Origin: Spirometra erinaceieuropaei
Taxonomy: Eukaryota > Platyhelminthes > Cestoda > Diphyllobothriidea > Diphyllobothriidae
Reading direction: 5' to 3'
DNA length: 64,000 nt
NCBI GenBank assembly: GCA_902702965.1
Contig: CACRXP010000140.1
Coordinates: 166,799-230,798, forward strand
A program made the translations under genes and the position numbers. Of this stretch, positions 21,301-30,860 are shown piece by piece. The notes under the pieces were generated by a model that saw only the letters and a list, made by a program, of their open reading frames with translations, made no database searches and was not told where the DNA came from. Numbering within the stretch: position 1 is the stretch's first letter; the number at the start of each line of letters is the position of its first letter.

Positions 21301-23191
21301 CTGCCTAAGTAGTCATTTTTTTACCAAGCACGCTTTCTGCAGGAGATTGACAAGAAGTGCATTTAAAAGCCGACATCCTGCCGAGTCCGAAATGTGATAA
21401 GAGTTTGCCGCAAGATAGTCAGTATTACAACCGCGACCAAGTAATCCTTCCTAATCGAAAATGCATTTCAGAATTTCAACCAACATTTCATGAGATAGGT
21501 CACTCACTGTAGATGCGAAAACATGGAGACTTTTTCGTAGGAAACCGGGTTGTATTTGAGAAGTTTCAAGTGTATGACTACAATCGGCGTCAATCCCCGT
21601 CAATTGGGGAATTCGCCAATAGATGAGGAATATTTCTGAATCCGCCGGAAGACACCTTAGAAGACAGCAGGCACACTTTGAGCACACAACACTGACCTTT
21701 TTACGAATTTGGTTTGTATATCCCATGGAAATAGTCGGTTAACAAAGCAGACAACAATTGATATACCTAATCTATTGCGCCAACTGCGACTCGTTCTAAT
21801 GTGGCTTAACCGTAAAATCGGCTTGGACCTGTGTACGTCAACCCTAACCTGTCGACCAGAGAGACTACCCCTATTTCGACTAATCACGCACACATCTGAC
21901 ACAAAACACACAGTCGCGTGTAGGAAAACTCGCATAACTGGCGTTTATTTAACAGATAATGACTTGGAATTCCCAGCGACACTGCATTCAGATGAGACAT
22001 GGTTCCTTAACATATCGATTTAGGTCGCACGTACACAGCTGTAAGGGAAATTCGAAGAGACGCGCAGCTAAGGCCAATTGGACGATTTGTTACAATCAGC
22101 GCGTATTAGTGCAAACTGTGCCTAACTACGGAAACTCTAGTCATGAACGGCTCAAAAGTTAACCGTTTTGCGGGGAACCAAGTTCAGGACATATGCATAT
22201 TCTTCACAATTCCGCCGGATGAATTATCTAAACTTACTAAAATCACCCATTACTCGCATGAGCCTGCTTCTCTCTTGGGGGATTCTACATTGATAGCTCA
22301 GAAGATCTTGTTTTGGTCAGTCAGATTGCTGTACCCTACTTAGCGTATTTCATAAGTTGCAGTAGGTTGGAGAGCAGCTTGACTCAAATACAATTAAACT
22401 CACCATTCCGGCTGAGACTTGCAGCTCACACGGTTAGATCGTCAGCTGTACTTAGGCCTGAACCTTGTTGTTGTGGATTCGAATCCATCACGGTCGTCGA
22501 GTTTATCACATTTTGTTCGGATAAAAATCCAATTTGCTAATGCGCCGTCTATCCGGTGCGTACGAATGCATTGTCACACGCGACCTCACTGAGTCTTAAC
22601 TAACCTCCGTTATTTCATTAAAATTAATGGCAAAATACGTGCGACTTTCATGAGTTTTTAATTATCGCCCTGGTTTTCACACACAGTTGCAGTCAGGTCG
22701 TTCACTGTGTACACAGCTATCTGGTTCCCCTAGGTCCCTCCTTCAAGGCGCCTCTCAGTTTTGTTAGGGACCGATGTGTTAAAAGAAGAATTGTTGTTAC
22801 CAGGAATTTTTAGGCCTTGTGGTGAAGATAGATTATGATACGAGGGACGGTTTATTATCCAGAACTGCCTACTATACTTATCTAAGTAGGCGCTGTTCGG
22901 TACAGTTGTTGGTCGGGAAATATTCACGTCCTTCGAAGGTTTCGTTTACGACACTTCTAGTGTTTCCACCCATATAACCTGAATCCTTCCCCGAATAGTT
23001 GCTGCCCTTTAATCGATTCTGAGAGGGAGAATAGGACAAGGGCTTCCGACCCGATCATTTGTTACTTTCCTTAGTGCTTAAATGCTAATAAGCACATTAA
23101 TGATCCCTTATCTTGCGGTCCCTTCAATTATTGTCTTTTTTAGATTCTAATAGTAATCATAACATGCGCTGCCTGCTACATTGGACTGTAA
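12251..23191 (+). CDS. Tetraspanin (four-TM membrane protein), 5' end not found
   Basis: Six exons joined by GT-AG introns keep one frame and spell a tetraspanin from TM2 to the stop: TM2 with the short cytosolic SACRANC turn, TM3 (YCSIVALLLVATIALLVVL), a large loop of about 80 residues, and TM4 (SLLGLLIALLATATAVK joined to ILIVIITCAACYIGL). The loop has LLLFQK-FECCNW, then GVCC, CRK and KCEH, giving the six cysteines of the EC2 fold; the usual CCG is CCN. Tetraspanins organise membrane microdomains and are abundant tegument antigens in flatworms. The first exon in the list needs an upstream exon ending in phase 1; TM1 and the start codon lie upstream unseen or outside. Introns run from 46 nt to 3.5 kb and hold transposons. 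An AATAAA follows at 23283. The splicing model is inferred; the motif order makes the family call strong. Confidence 0.8.
12401..12475 (+). CDS. Tetraspanin exon: TM3
   Basis: 75 nt (25 codons) behind a 46-nt intron with a CTAAC branch-point-like sequence, ended by a consensus GTAAGT. Encodes TM3 and the start of the large loop, ...VVLRSTQLD. Phase 0 at both ends. Confidence 0.78.
13144..13425 (+). CDS. Possible alternative 3' exon pair inside the tetraspanin intron
   Basis: An exon-like segment 13144-13219 (acceptor TGCAG, donor GTAAGC, 25 codons plus one base: GMPAQNACLFKSLINLRFEI...) is followed by acceptor TTTTTCCAG and 13394-13425, which ends VNVSCLHLPN-stop. The phases agree with each other and with the TM3 exon (phase 0). 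This could be a truncated splice form or a chance frame. No conserved motif is seen. Confidence 0.25.
14256..14330 (+). CDS. Tetraspanin exon: first part of large loop
   Basis: 75 nt after TTCGTTGCATTTGCAG, ended AAG|GTCAGA (a weaker donor). Encodes NSANLLEKLQGDVSISNRTL then LLFQK, the helical part that precedes the CCG motif in tetraspanins. It carries an N-glycosylation sequon (NRT). Phase 0 at both ends. Confidence 0.7.
15419..15475 (+). repeat. Foldback-like terminal repeat fragment
   Basis: TACAGTTCGTGACCTACCTC followed by ATGAAAGGTCAC resembles the left end of the element starting at 27596 and of F1. No matching right end was found. Confidence 0.35.
16325..16404 (-). repeat. tRNA-like unit of SINE2 (minus)
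   Basis: 80 nt with GCCTCGT/ACGAGGC ends, A box TAGCTCAGGTGG, and B box GGGTTCGAATC on the minus strand. The acceptor stem has a mismatch and the variable region is long. I read it as the polymerase III promoter of a SINE rather than a working tRNA gene. Confidence 0.6.
16772..16851 (+). repeat. tRNA-like unit of SINE2 (plus)
   Basis: Mirror of the 16325-16404 unit: GCCTCGTAGCTCAGGTGG, a GGCT-GTACTAA-AGCC anticodon-like hairpin, and GTGGGTTCGAATCCCACC T arm with a perfect 5-bp stem. The T arm and B box are intact; the acceptor stem has a C-A mismatch. A genuine tRNA with an ACT anticodon cannot be excluded without a covariance search. Confidence 0.6.
17089..17140 (+). CDS. Tetraspanin exon: CC motif
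   Basis: 52 nt after TTCGTTTGCTTTCAG, ended by GTAAGT. In the phase set by the previous exon it encodes FECCNWKNGEAFKVRAP plus one base. The CC-x-W arrangement is the diagnostic CCG region of tetraspanins with Asn instead of Gly. Confidence 0.78.
19186..19322 (+). repeat. Interstitial telomere-like array
   Basis: About 135 bp of CCTAACC, CCCTAA and variant units (CCCTAATC, CTGACCC), the C-rich strand of the TTAGGG telomere repeat. The units are irregular, so this is an old internal array and not a chromosome end. It lies in the tetraspanin intron before the 19454 exon. Confidence 0.8.
19454..19605 (+). CDS. Tetraspanin exon: second half of loop and TM4 start
   Basis: 152 nt between acceptor TTATCTTTCCTCTAG and donor GTAAGT. 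Two bases join the G of the previous exon to give GVCCDLRIEARKTSPVCRKV, then YGTKCEHNISKEVDS and the hydrophobic LLGLLIALLATATAVK. The CC, C and C positions with a KCE near TM4 match the conserved end of the EC2 loop. It contains an NIS sequon. Confidence 0.82.
19745..19934. repeat. Imperfect palindrome, Penelope-like leader motif
   Basis: The two arms (GCTTTATTCGCCTGACGTTT and its inverse GAAACGTCGGGCGAATAAAG) fold around TACGCGTATGC near 19833. A related piece is at 53084-53113. ACGTTTCGG...CGAATAAA strings like this occur in Penelope-like element leaders in my recollection; that link is tentative. Confidence 0.6.
20220..20490 (+). pseudogene. Penelope-like element 3' remnant
   Basis: Decayed frame reads AKRPSSAGSFN in one phase and KGREFRGVIQSSE in another; the second matches KKGREFLEAIHSDD of the 1975-2410 copy. 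The tail GGGGACCGGCATCGAAAATT then AATAAAAG is the shared 3' end. Too broken to be functional. Confidence 0.55.
20515..21511 (+). mobile_element. Foldback element F2, full length (997 bp)
   Basis: Ends TACTGTGAGTGATCGATCTC and its near-inverse GAGATAGGTCACTCACTGTA. The arms are long reverse complements with a short asymmetric centre. They share CTCATGAAAT and several blocks with F1 and are a distinct subfamily. No transposase. Other copies: 32312-33236 and 40467-42011. Confidence 0.85.
22290..22520 (+). mobile_element. SINE2 copy in a tetraspanin intron
   Basis: GTTGCAGTAGGTTGGAGAGC matches the flank of the 16.7 kb copy. A decayed A box (GCAGCTCACACGGTTAGA) and a good B box (GGATTCGAATCCATC) follow. 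It ends GTCGAGTTTATCACATTTTG. Confidence 0.65.
23144..23191 (+). CDS. Tetraspanin last exon: TM4 end, tail and stop
   Basis: After a strong acceptor (TTATTGTCTTTTTTAG) 15 codons, ILIVIITCAACYIGL, then TAA. In phase with the 19454 exon, this completes TM4 and gives a very short cytosolic tail with two cysteines suited to palmitoylation, as usual in the family. Confidence 0.8.
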   Translation: MLIVIITCAACYIGL

Positions 23192-23282
23192 ACGATATGC
23201 GGCGACAGAAACGTTGTCCAGCCTCCAATCGAGTCATCTTTCGTTTTCATAACAATCTCATTGGCTGATCACTCATGTTACT

Positions 23283-23288
23283 AATAAA
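23283..23288 (+). promoter_or_regulatory. Poly(A) signal of the tetraspanin
   Basis: AATAAA 92 nt after the stop, followed by a T-rich stretch (CCTTCTTTTGATTTC). It supports 23191 as the true end of the gene. Confidence 0.65.
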
Positions 23289-23909
23289 GAATGCCTACCT
23301 TCTTTTGATTTCTGTCAATGCATTGTCATACTAAGGTACTTGATTTTGTAAGCCATTTGAGTAGTTAACTACAGTGTACCTTTGGGGAGAATTCTTTTTA
23401 GGAAGAAGACGTCAGAGGACTTTGTAAATATGATAGACTCAGCTTTTATCAAACTCACAACCATGTGCTACTCCGAAGTGACTGACTGCTTTATTTATTG
23501 GCCATCTCGTAATCAGAAAAGTATGAGCTTACGTGATCTTCAGAGACATCGGGCTGCGCGTTAGCGGACCAAGTATTTGACCAAACAATATTACTTTTTG
23601 GACAGTGCCGTGGCACACAATGCCCTGCTAAAAACGCAGCTAATAGAGTTCGAAAAATGGTGGCTTATCCAGCACAGAGTCATGAAAAACAAGAGCAGTC
23701 ACTTGTTTTTGGTAGGTCTGCGTCAAGTCATTAGAGGTATATGGTAAACTGGTCACGTAAAATATCTCGACAATAAGAGGAAACGAGCTGGTCATTTGCA
23801 GTTTTTACAAAAGAGGCATAATGGAGCTAGACAAGGAAAACAAACTGTCTGCTTCTCTGTGCGCTATCATAGTATTCCTCTCTCTCTGCCTGAGAAAACA
23901 GTATTCTAG

Positions 23910-25017
23910 TACAGTAGGTGGGTCAACTCATGAAATATCAACCAACATTCCGAAATGAATTTTCGTTCCGAAAAGATTAATTAAGTAGTGTTGTAAAACT
24001 AGTCAGCCTGCAACATAATTCTATAATAAGTGAAGAAGAAGAGTCGAGCACCGGAACACTGTGCTCGACTCTTCTTCTTCACTTATGCATACACCTGGAA
24101 CTCGAAATTTCGCTTTCATTCATAATTATATAATATTTTAGTTACATCAGAATGCCGGCTTTCGAACGCGCTTCCTTCCAGGTGCATTAAAAAAACTACA
24201 CTTTGTAAAAAATTACGGCTTGTGTGGCATGCATTTTTCTCATTGATTTTCGATGCCCATAAATGTCAAATTATATTTCATGGAAAACATGCATAAAAAT
24301 CTTCATTCTTTTGCTCGTCCAGTAGGTAATTAAGTCTTCTTTCAATCTTATACTCGAAGGAAGGGTATAATTCGCTTTTCAAAAACTTTTTCAATTCCCG
24401 AATAATTTTGAACTCACCCTATCGTTACACTTGAATTCAGGGTTTCTAAACTACAAGTCATGTATTTTCCGCGTAAGGAAAAGCACACATTTCTCTACGG
24501 TAATAAGGGGGAACCATATAGGGTTCATAAAATTAAGCAGTGAATTTGACCCATATCGTTAACTTTAGAAGCCACATTGGTAAATGCAGAGACATGACGA
24601 TTTATGAACGGCCATTTCTCGGTAATTAAAAGTTCCACTATTAAGAACTTTTTAAAACCTAATTATATTCCTCCTTCGAGTATAAAATTAGAAGAAGACG
24701 TCATTTTCTACTGAACGAGCAAAAGAATGAATATTTTTATGCGTGTTTTCCATGAAATATAATTGGACTTTTAGGGACATCGAAAATCAAAGAGAAGACG
24801 TTATGCGGCATAAGCAGTCATTTTTTTACAGAGTGTAATTTTTTGCATGCAGCCGGAAGGAAATTCGTTGGAAAGCCGGCATACTGAGACAACTGATCTA
24901 TTAAAGAATTATGTTGCAGGCTGAATAGTTTTACAACGCTACTTAATTAACCTTTTCGAAACGAAAACGCATTTCGGAATTTCGGTTGACATTTCATGAG
25001 TTAGCCCACCTACTGTA
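23910..25017 (+). mobile_element. Foldback element F1 carrying a small insertion
   Basis: Ends TACAGTAGGTGGGTCAACTC and AGTTAGCCCACCTACTGTA. It is 1,108 bp because ~107 bp are inserted at 24028-24134; without them it is the usual ~1.0 kb. Confidence 0.85.
24028..24134. mobile_element. Penelope-tail hairpin inserted in F1
   Basis: Positions 24030-24063 are identical to the last 34 nt of the Penelope copy at 7841-8475. Arms 24028-24048 and 24064-24084 are perfect 21-bp reverse complements with a 15-nt loop. The insert is flanked by the 6-bp duplication TATAAT (24022-24027 and 24129-24134). The F1 copy at 45881 shows the empty site. Confidence 0.75.
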
Positions 25018-25133
25018 AGTGAAATTCCCGCAAGTTCATCTCAAGAAAACCTAATTTCATGTACAAACTTCCAATAACTAAGAAAGCTAAGGATCACCAC
25101 CTGGTGGTCTGCAACTGGTCGCACTATTTCTAG

Positions 25134-25228
25134 ATCGCTTTTCAAGTTCAAATCGGTTAGTCATTGTGAACCAGATCACCGCAATTCGTTCCAGCAAGTG
25201 CATTCAACTTCCACTTTGGAACTTAGCA
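25134..25228 (+). CDS. Isolated exon-like segment
   Basis: Acceptor CACTATTTCTAG and donor GTAAGT enclose 95 nt open in one frame: SLFKFKSVSHCEPDHRNSFQ then QVHSTSTLELS (phase in 2, out 1). No partner exon was found and no homology is recognised. It may be chance. Confidence 0.25.
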
Positions 25229-25366
25229 GTAAGTGCCACTTCAAGATTTGAGTTTTGGTCTTAGCTACACGAAGCAAGCTAAGTTGGCTTACGCACAAAA
25301 GGTAAGGAAGATGGAAAAACGGTAAAACCCAATGAAACAGATTAGTTTTAAAATCTTAAATTAATG

Positions 25367-25372
25367 TTTATT
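25367..25372 (-). promoter_or_regulatory. Poly(A) signal for the minus-strand small gene
   Basis: AATAAA on the minus strand, 72 nt beyond the stop codon of the 25444-25766 gene. Confidence 0.5.
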
Positions 25373-25443
25373 TGACACCGTGATGTTACATCGACCCTTT
25401 CGAGAATTTATTATTTGAGGCCAATTTTCGGGTTCTGCTACAT

Positions 25444-25766
25444 TTAGGATCTAGTGACGTCAAAACCGCGTGCGACAACTAGTCCTTTGAACACTTCTTC
25501 TGCATGACACAGAAGAAATAGCGAAAATGGAAAGATATTGATGTTGAAGAAGATGGTGAGTTCACCGGAAACGATGAACTGATCTGCTAACATTTCGGAG
25601 AGCTTAATCAGCTCATCATTGGTGAAACATGCAATATACACATAAAATCAAACAGAAATGCCGCTGACGTACCGGGCTCCTTAGGATTGCGATCGTTGAT
25701 TTTGCCTTCTTTCGCTGCTTTGGTTTTTTGGGGGGCGTTACGAGCCATAACATCTTCGGAAGTCAT
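25444..25766 (-). CDS. Small three-exon gene with an 18-nt micro-exon, unknown function
   Basis: Not recognised. Minus-strand model: exon 1 25766-25673 (MTSEDVMARNAPQKTKAAKE then GKINDRNPKEP plus one base, donor GTACGT); micro-exon 25583-25566 (DQFIVS frame, between TTAGCAG and GTGAAC); last exon 25499-25444 (EEVFKGLVVARGFDVTRS, stop) after the strong acceptor TTCTTCTGTGTCATGCAG. Phases match throughout and both introns are short (89 and 66 nt). It gives about 56 residues, charged, with a basic N-terminal half and no signal peptide. An AATAAA follows 72 nt later. The acceptor of the micro-exon lacks a pyrimidine tract, and the open sequence just before it (ELIKLSEMLA) may belong to a longer exon. 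The 5' end may also be incomplete. Confidence 0.4.
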
Positions 25767-25984
25767 TCAGTCTGGTGAATATCCTTCTTCCTCATCAGGC
25801 GAATTCGTCGTTGGATCCGTGTCTGCGCGGTTTTTTAATAATCTGTATGGCCGTCCTGTCCTGGTCTTTGTGCATGTAGCGACACAGAACTTTATAATCT
25901 GCAGGGGAGTCAAGTTGCCTGTTGACGAAGTTGGTATGTGAATGCCACGCCTCAAGTCTAAGTCATTCTCTCGTGGATTTGCCC

Positions 25985-26497
25985 GACCTAAGATGGTCGC
26001 TCCCTGAAGGCCAAAAAGTATGACCAGCTTTTCTGCTATGCGTTGCAATCTGCGAGTTTGGGTTTCGACTCCGAGTTGCCAATTTGTGCTCGAATGGACG
26101 ATCCTGCAGTCCCCGTCCGGTTTACCAGACATAGTTGTAATCCCCATCGCTGCAACTCATTGCGAGGTTTCGGCGAGTGACGGAATGTCCTTAGGTTGCA
26201 CCAAACGACGACACTGTGTTACCTGGGGTCGATGAGCATCGCCATTTTGCATTTATTGACATACCAGCACATGGATGTCGTTGCACTGGTGCGTTGCAAC
26301 TCCAAGCCAAGCTTCCTGAAAGTGGGGTGTCGGTTCTTCCGTCACGAAAGTCTCATTTGGTCTCTTTTCGTATTCAACATCTTTCCCAACGTAAAGATAT
26401 TCGCTCCCTCGAGGCTAAAAGGCTGACCGGCTTTTTTTTACTTTGCGCTGCAAGTTGAGAGTTCGGGTCCAGCTCCCGAGTTACCAATTTGTGCCTT
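25985..26497. repeat. Two diverged direct repeats
   Basis: The ~110 bp at 25985-26098 (TCGCTCCCTGAAGGCCAAAA ... CCGAGTTGCCAATTTGTGC) recur at 26385-26497 with substitutions. Function unknown. The overlapping 126-codon minus-strand frame is not supported as a protein. Confidence 0.6.
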
Positions 26498-27019
26498 TGA
26501 AGACAGGCGCCTTAATTTCGTTCGCATATCAGAAAAAACGACCACAGTCTAGAGCCAAAAAAAACAAATTAAATCGAATTACTTCAGAGAATCAATGTGG
26601 AGTGCGAGGAAAGTCACATTTCTGAACCCAGACCTGTCCTTTATAACCGGTCTCTGGTTGACGAACTGCCAGCTGTCCAGCAGGTGCGTGGAAACGGGTT
26701 TGCACTTCTGACAGAAGAAACCGTTTAGGAATATGCGCAACCTACTTAAACGCTAACTGATTTGCTCTCGTCCAGTAGACTTTTAGCCCTAATTTCACGC
26801 ACAGTCATTTAGGCCATTTGAAATGTCATTCGGTTCCAGGACCTCCTTGTTCCCCCAGTCGGAATGGACTTCGCAGGAATTAGAAGTCTCTACCTGGTTG
26901 TCTTTTAGGTTTTTTCCAATGATGTGCATTTGCCTTCTCTGAATCCTGCCAAAGACAGTGTTGTTCTTAAGGGGTTGTGGTAATGTGATGGCCCATTTCA
27001 GAATTGATCGTTTTACCAA

Positions 27020-27420
27020 TAATAGAGGGGGACGCTCACCGATCGTCCCGTTTCGCCTCAGGGCTTCCTCTCGAGGTTCGCCATCAGCCGCACAGAGGAG
27101 CTTAATACAGGCAAAATAGCTTACCGACAAAGACCAAAACGACCCTAAAACACAATGGGAGGCGTAAGTTCCGTAACGCGATCGGTGTGCGCTTCATATG
27201 CCATTGTATATGCCCAATTGCAACCAACATGACAAGTCCGTGGCTCGGTGTTTAGGGCTTTTGACTCCTAACCAACATGCTGGGGAATCAAGCCTCAGAT
27301 GCTGCACATTTCAGGGTTGGGTATGGCTGACTGGCGAAGGCTGATAAGCCAGAAATGTCCATTCCAGTCTCTCTTGTCTTTGTTAGTGATGCTATTCCGT
27401 TTTTCATTGTCTGTCGCAGA
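27020..27420 (+). mobile_element. SINE-associated module and SINE1 (+)
   Basis: 27020-27125 is the module (GGACGCTCACCGATCG...CCGACAAAGACC). 27238-27420 is a SINE1: CCGTGGCTCGGTGTTTAGGG head, then GGTATGGCTGACTGGCGAAG, AAGCCAGAAATGTCCATTCC and CTCTTGTCTTTGTTAGTGAT. The B box is decayed. Confidence 0.65.
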
Positions 27421-27595
27421 GAACTGCTGCCCTACTGTTGACTTACTTACATAAGACAATTTTCCGGCTGGGGAGGAAGTTTGTTTTGTTAAAACGGCGC
27501 CCCCCGAAACCAAATAGTGAAAACTCGCATCGCGCTTTCAAAAGGTTGTGCAAAATCTACTTTCGTCAATGGTACGGTTTATGACCGGGGTTACT

Positions 27596-28622
27596 TACAG
27601 TTAGTGACCTAACTCATGAAATGTGTCGAAATTTACGAATAATTGCCAATCACTCGCAAACCGACACAATTTCCTGAGTCCAATGTCTATATTAATTAAG
27701 TACAAGTTTAAAATAATTAAAAACATAAAAGAAATATTAAAGCCAGTGTTGCGTTGTTTGAAAGTGCCTATTTATTTTGAAAAGCGCAATATCCCGAAAA
27801 CGTCAGAAATGGCTCTAATTTAGTAAACTTCGTTTTTAGATGCATCGAATGTATTCTCATACCAAATACGTAATAAATATGAAATTAGAAATAAAAGAAC
27901 GTCTAATAATATTGTTTCAGTGAAGTCTTCATCTAAGTGTCGTTTTAGAATTAGTGTAATTTCATATATGACAGTTTGTCAACTGCCTACATTCTGAGTG
28001 TAGATTCCAAAACAGTGTTCCAGTGATTCGTGTTATTTTGACTCGTTGGAAGTAAATGAAATAGGTTTCAACAAGAGAAGCTGGAATTTGCTTGATTTCA
28101 CCTATTGGAACGTCGTAGGAACAAACGTTTACATAAGGCAACATGCTGCAAGGCAGATCAGTGACTTGTAAATTCAAATAGAACTGACAGGTGTGATTGT
28201 AAACATACCATTTTGTGTTTTTGTAAAGAGATCTTTTTTCCGTTAAATTAACTTACACTTTTCCTTCGTTTTGGGTTATGTTGAATTTAAGATCGACCTC
28301 GAAATGTTGCTGAATACTTCATGATTTGCAGTGCTTACACCCGGTCGTCCATAAATACAGATTCTGAATTACCTGCCTGTTAAGAACTTTAAAATAAGAT
28401 TATTCTTGAAGATATTTACCGAATTAGTGAGTGTTCGGGCACTCCTTTTCACGAAGATGGTCGTTTGGGTCACATGTTAAGACTCATTCAAATATCAAAC
28501 TTTATTTTCGAGAAGAATGTCTGTCCACAACGAAAGTCAGCAAATAATATACCTTTGATCAATAAGAAAACTTTCCTTAATAGGGTACCTCTTTAAGAAG
28601 TGCTTTATTACTGCACTCCGTT
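27596..28622 (+). mobile_element. ~1 kb repeat R3, copy 1
   Basis: Begins TACAGTTAGTGACCTAACTC then ATGAAATGTG, a terminal repeat like that of F1 and F2. Much of the body aligns at roughly 60-65% (by eye) with 29825-30772, for example GAAGATGGTCGTTTGGGTCA versus the second copy's GCAGATGGTCGTTTGAGTCA. Arm symmetry is not clear and no right end was found. No coding function is recognised. Confidence 0.5.
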
Positions 28623-28875
28623 GACGGATCTCTGTGTACTTTGGGGAGTATTTGTGTTAAGTAAAAGAGTTATACATCAAAGAACTTTGTGGTATGACAT
28701 ATTGTGATCCTATTTTTACTATTTAATGATAAAAGTGAATGAATTTACGTGCCCTCTGCAAGCACTGTCAAAACAGAATTGCATTGTCATATTTTTTCAC
28801 TCCGATGACTATTTTAAGGCATCTGAACCGTCTTCACGCAACAGCTACCACGAGGTCCCTTTATTTCTTCTTCAG

Positions 28876-28930
28876 GTACTTAAAAATAAATATCGCCAGT
28901 TATTTTCTTTTAGAACAACTGCTCCCCGAA
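28876..28930 (+). CDS. Isolated exon-like segment
   Basis: 55 nt between a very strong acceptor (TTTATTTCTTCTTCAG) and donor GTAAGT. One frame gives YLKINIASYFLLEQLLPE ending in phase 0, which could splice to 30948. A second frame is also open. No homology. Confidence 0.3.
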
Positions 28931-29824
28931 GTAAGTAACCCGGTCATAGACGATACCTTTGCAGTGCACATTTGTCACCCTTTTCGTCTTCTCAAACTGA
29001 AGCAAATGTCTACAAAGTGTATTTATCCATCTCCCTTTGAAGCAGAACAGTCCGGAATGGCGACGAGTTGTCTTCTTTATGCTGCATCCTAAAGGTGATC
29101 TTCGAGTGCAAGTAATTCACTGCAGTGAGTTGTCCATAGTAAGCTCTGTCACTGTAACGGTACCTCCGTTAGCCGCTGTCGATAAATCGAGTATCGAACA
29201 GTAAGCTGAATCAGTAGGAGCAGTCCAGTAGCCGGGCGTTTCTGAAGCTAGCTCAAACCGCGAACCGATTCATACTCAGGGAGGCCGTTTCGTACTTGCT
29301 AGAGGAAACAGCGGCGTGGACGGTCAGGTTTTCTAGTCTTGGCTCTCCTACCATCAGTCGACAACAAGCACGACGATCCCCCTTCCTTCTACATGCAACG
29401 CTGAGGCTATCGCTCTGGGAGTAGATGTACACCGCAAAGAGGAGGCGGGGAGCAGCCGACTGATTAACGACCCGGACACGAATGGTCGCTCCAACTTGGA
29501 CGGCCAACGCTATAGTAGGAAAGATAAGACAAGGAAAGTGCGATCGTTGAGACAACAATTAACTTCGCTTGACATCCCGTATTCACACTCGAGTCCATCA
29601 TCATAGGCAGCCACAGACAAGGGTGATGAACATGCAACGGATGCAGTTACCAAGTAAGCACTGGCCTACTATAATTAGCAGTTTTGGCGTTCATCGCTAG
29701 GGGGGTAGTATTTGATGTGCTACTGGTTTGTTAGTCCTTACTCAAATCTTTAATTTTTACGATTTCTTTATCGCTGTTGTTTATTGGCGTGATAATTGTA
29801 CTACCTTTCCGAACTTACGGAAGG
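28931..29824. other. No gene recognised
   Basis: The GC-richer stretch 29220-29600 has a 101-codon minus-strand frame with no recognisable motif. Confidence 0.4.
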
Positions 29825-30772
29825 TGAGGAAATTTACGAAACGCTGCTAACTGCTCACAAACCAGTGGACCAAAACCCTTAACTAATAATTAGCGCCTTT
29901 AGACGAATTGAAGACACAAAAGAAATAGTAGAAGTTTTATTAGACTGTTTAGAAATAAGTTTTTTAGAAAAGAGAAAATTCTGAAAACGTTTAAAATCAT
30001 TGTAACTGAGAAAACCTCAGTTTTAGGCGTACAAAAAGCTTGCTTATGCCAAAAACTAAGTAAATTCGACGACATAAATAGAATAACGTGTGATGAAGTC
30101 CTCTTGCTGAATTGGTATGTTGTCATATATGGCTGCTTGCCGACAGCTTGGAACTTGGCGATCGATTCCAAAACGGTTCCGGCAGACTATGGTACAATTT
30201 CTCGCCTTTTCATTAATCGAGACGCAGTTGATTAAACCAAATAGGGATTCGTTTGATTTCATCGATAGATACGTCACAGGAATAAAATTTTTCAGAAGTT
30301 TGCCTGTTGACAAATCACTCAGAGACTAATACAGTTGAAATAGAATTGGTAAGTGCAGTCGTAAATATGCCATTTTGCGCATATTAAGAGGAATTTCCTT
30401 CTGTCAAATTTATTTGTACTTTTTTCTCGTGTTGGAGTAGTTGCGTCTTGGATTGACCTACAAAAATCATTGAATATTTCAACATTTTCCGTGTTTTCAC
30501 TCCATTGCCCGTAAAGGTTGATTCTGTTCTGAATGTTTATCAAAACCTTCAAAACAAGATATTTCTTAAAGGCACTTATTTAAGTAGTGAGTTACTGAAC
30601 ATTCTTTCTAATGCAGATGGTCGTTTGAGTCATATTTGTAGACTCACCCCAACAAGAAACCTCACTATCGAAAAAGACGAATGCCCACAACAAAAGTCAG
30701 CAAAGAATATGCCTTTGATCAGCTTTCCCTTATCGGGTACACCTTTAAAAAGCGTTTTACTGCGTTAGTTTG
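29825..30772 (+). mobile_element. ~1 kb repeat R3, copy 2
   Basis: Diverged second copy of the 27596-28622 sequence, ending just before the small gene at 30861. The terminal TACAGT motif is not preserved at its left side. Confidence 0.45.
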
Positions 30773-30860
30773 CGGGCGTATGTCAACTTACTTTATTTTT
30801 TGCTATGATAAAATCAAGGTAACAATTTAATGTTTGGTCGGCTTCTTCTCTTCTCCGAAA

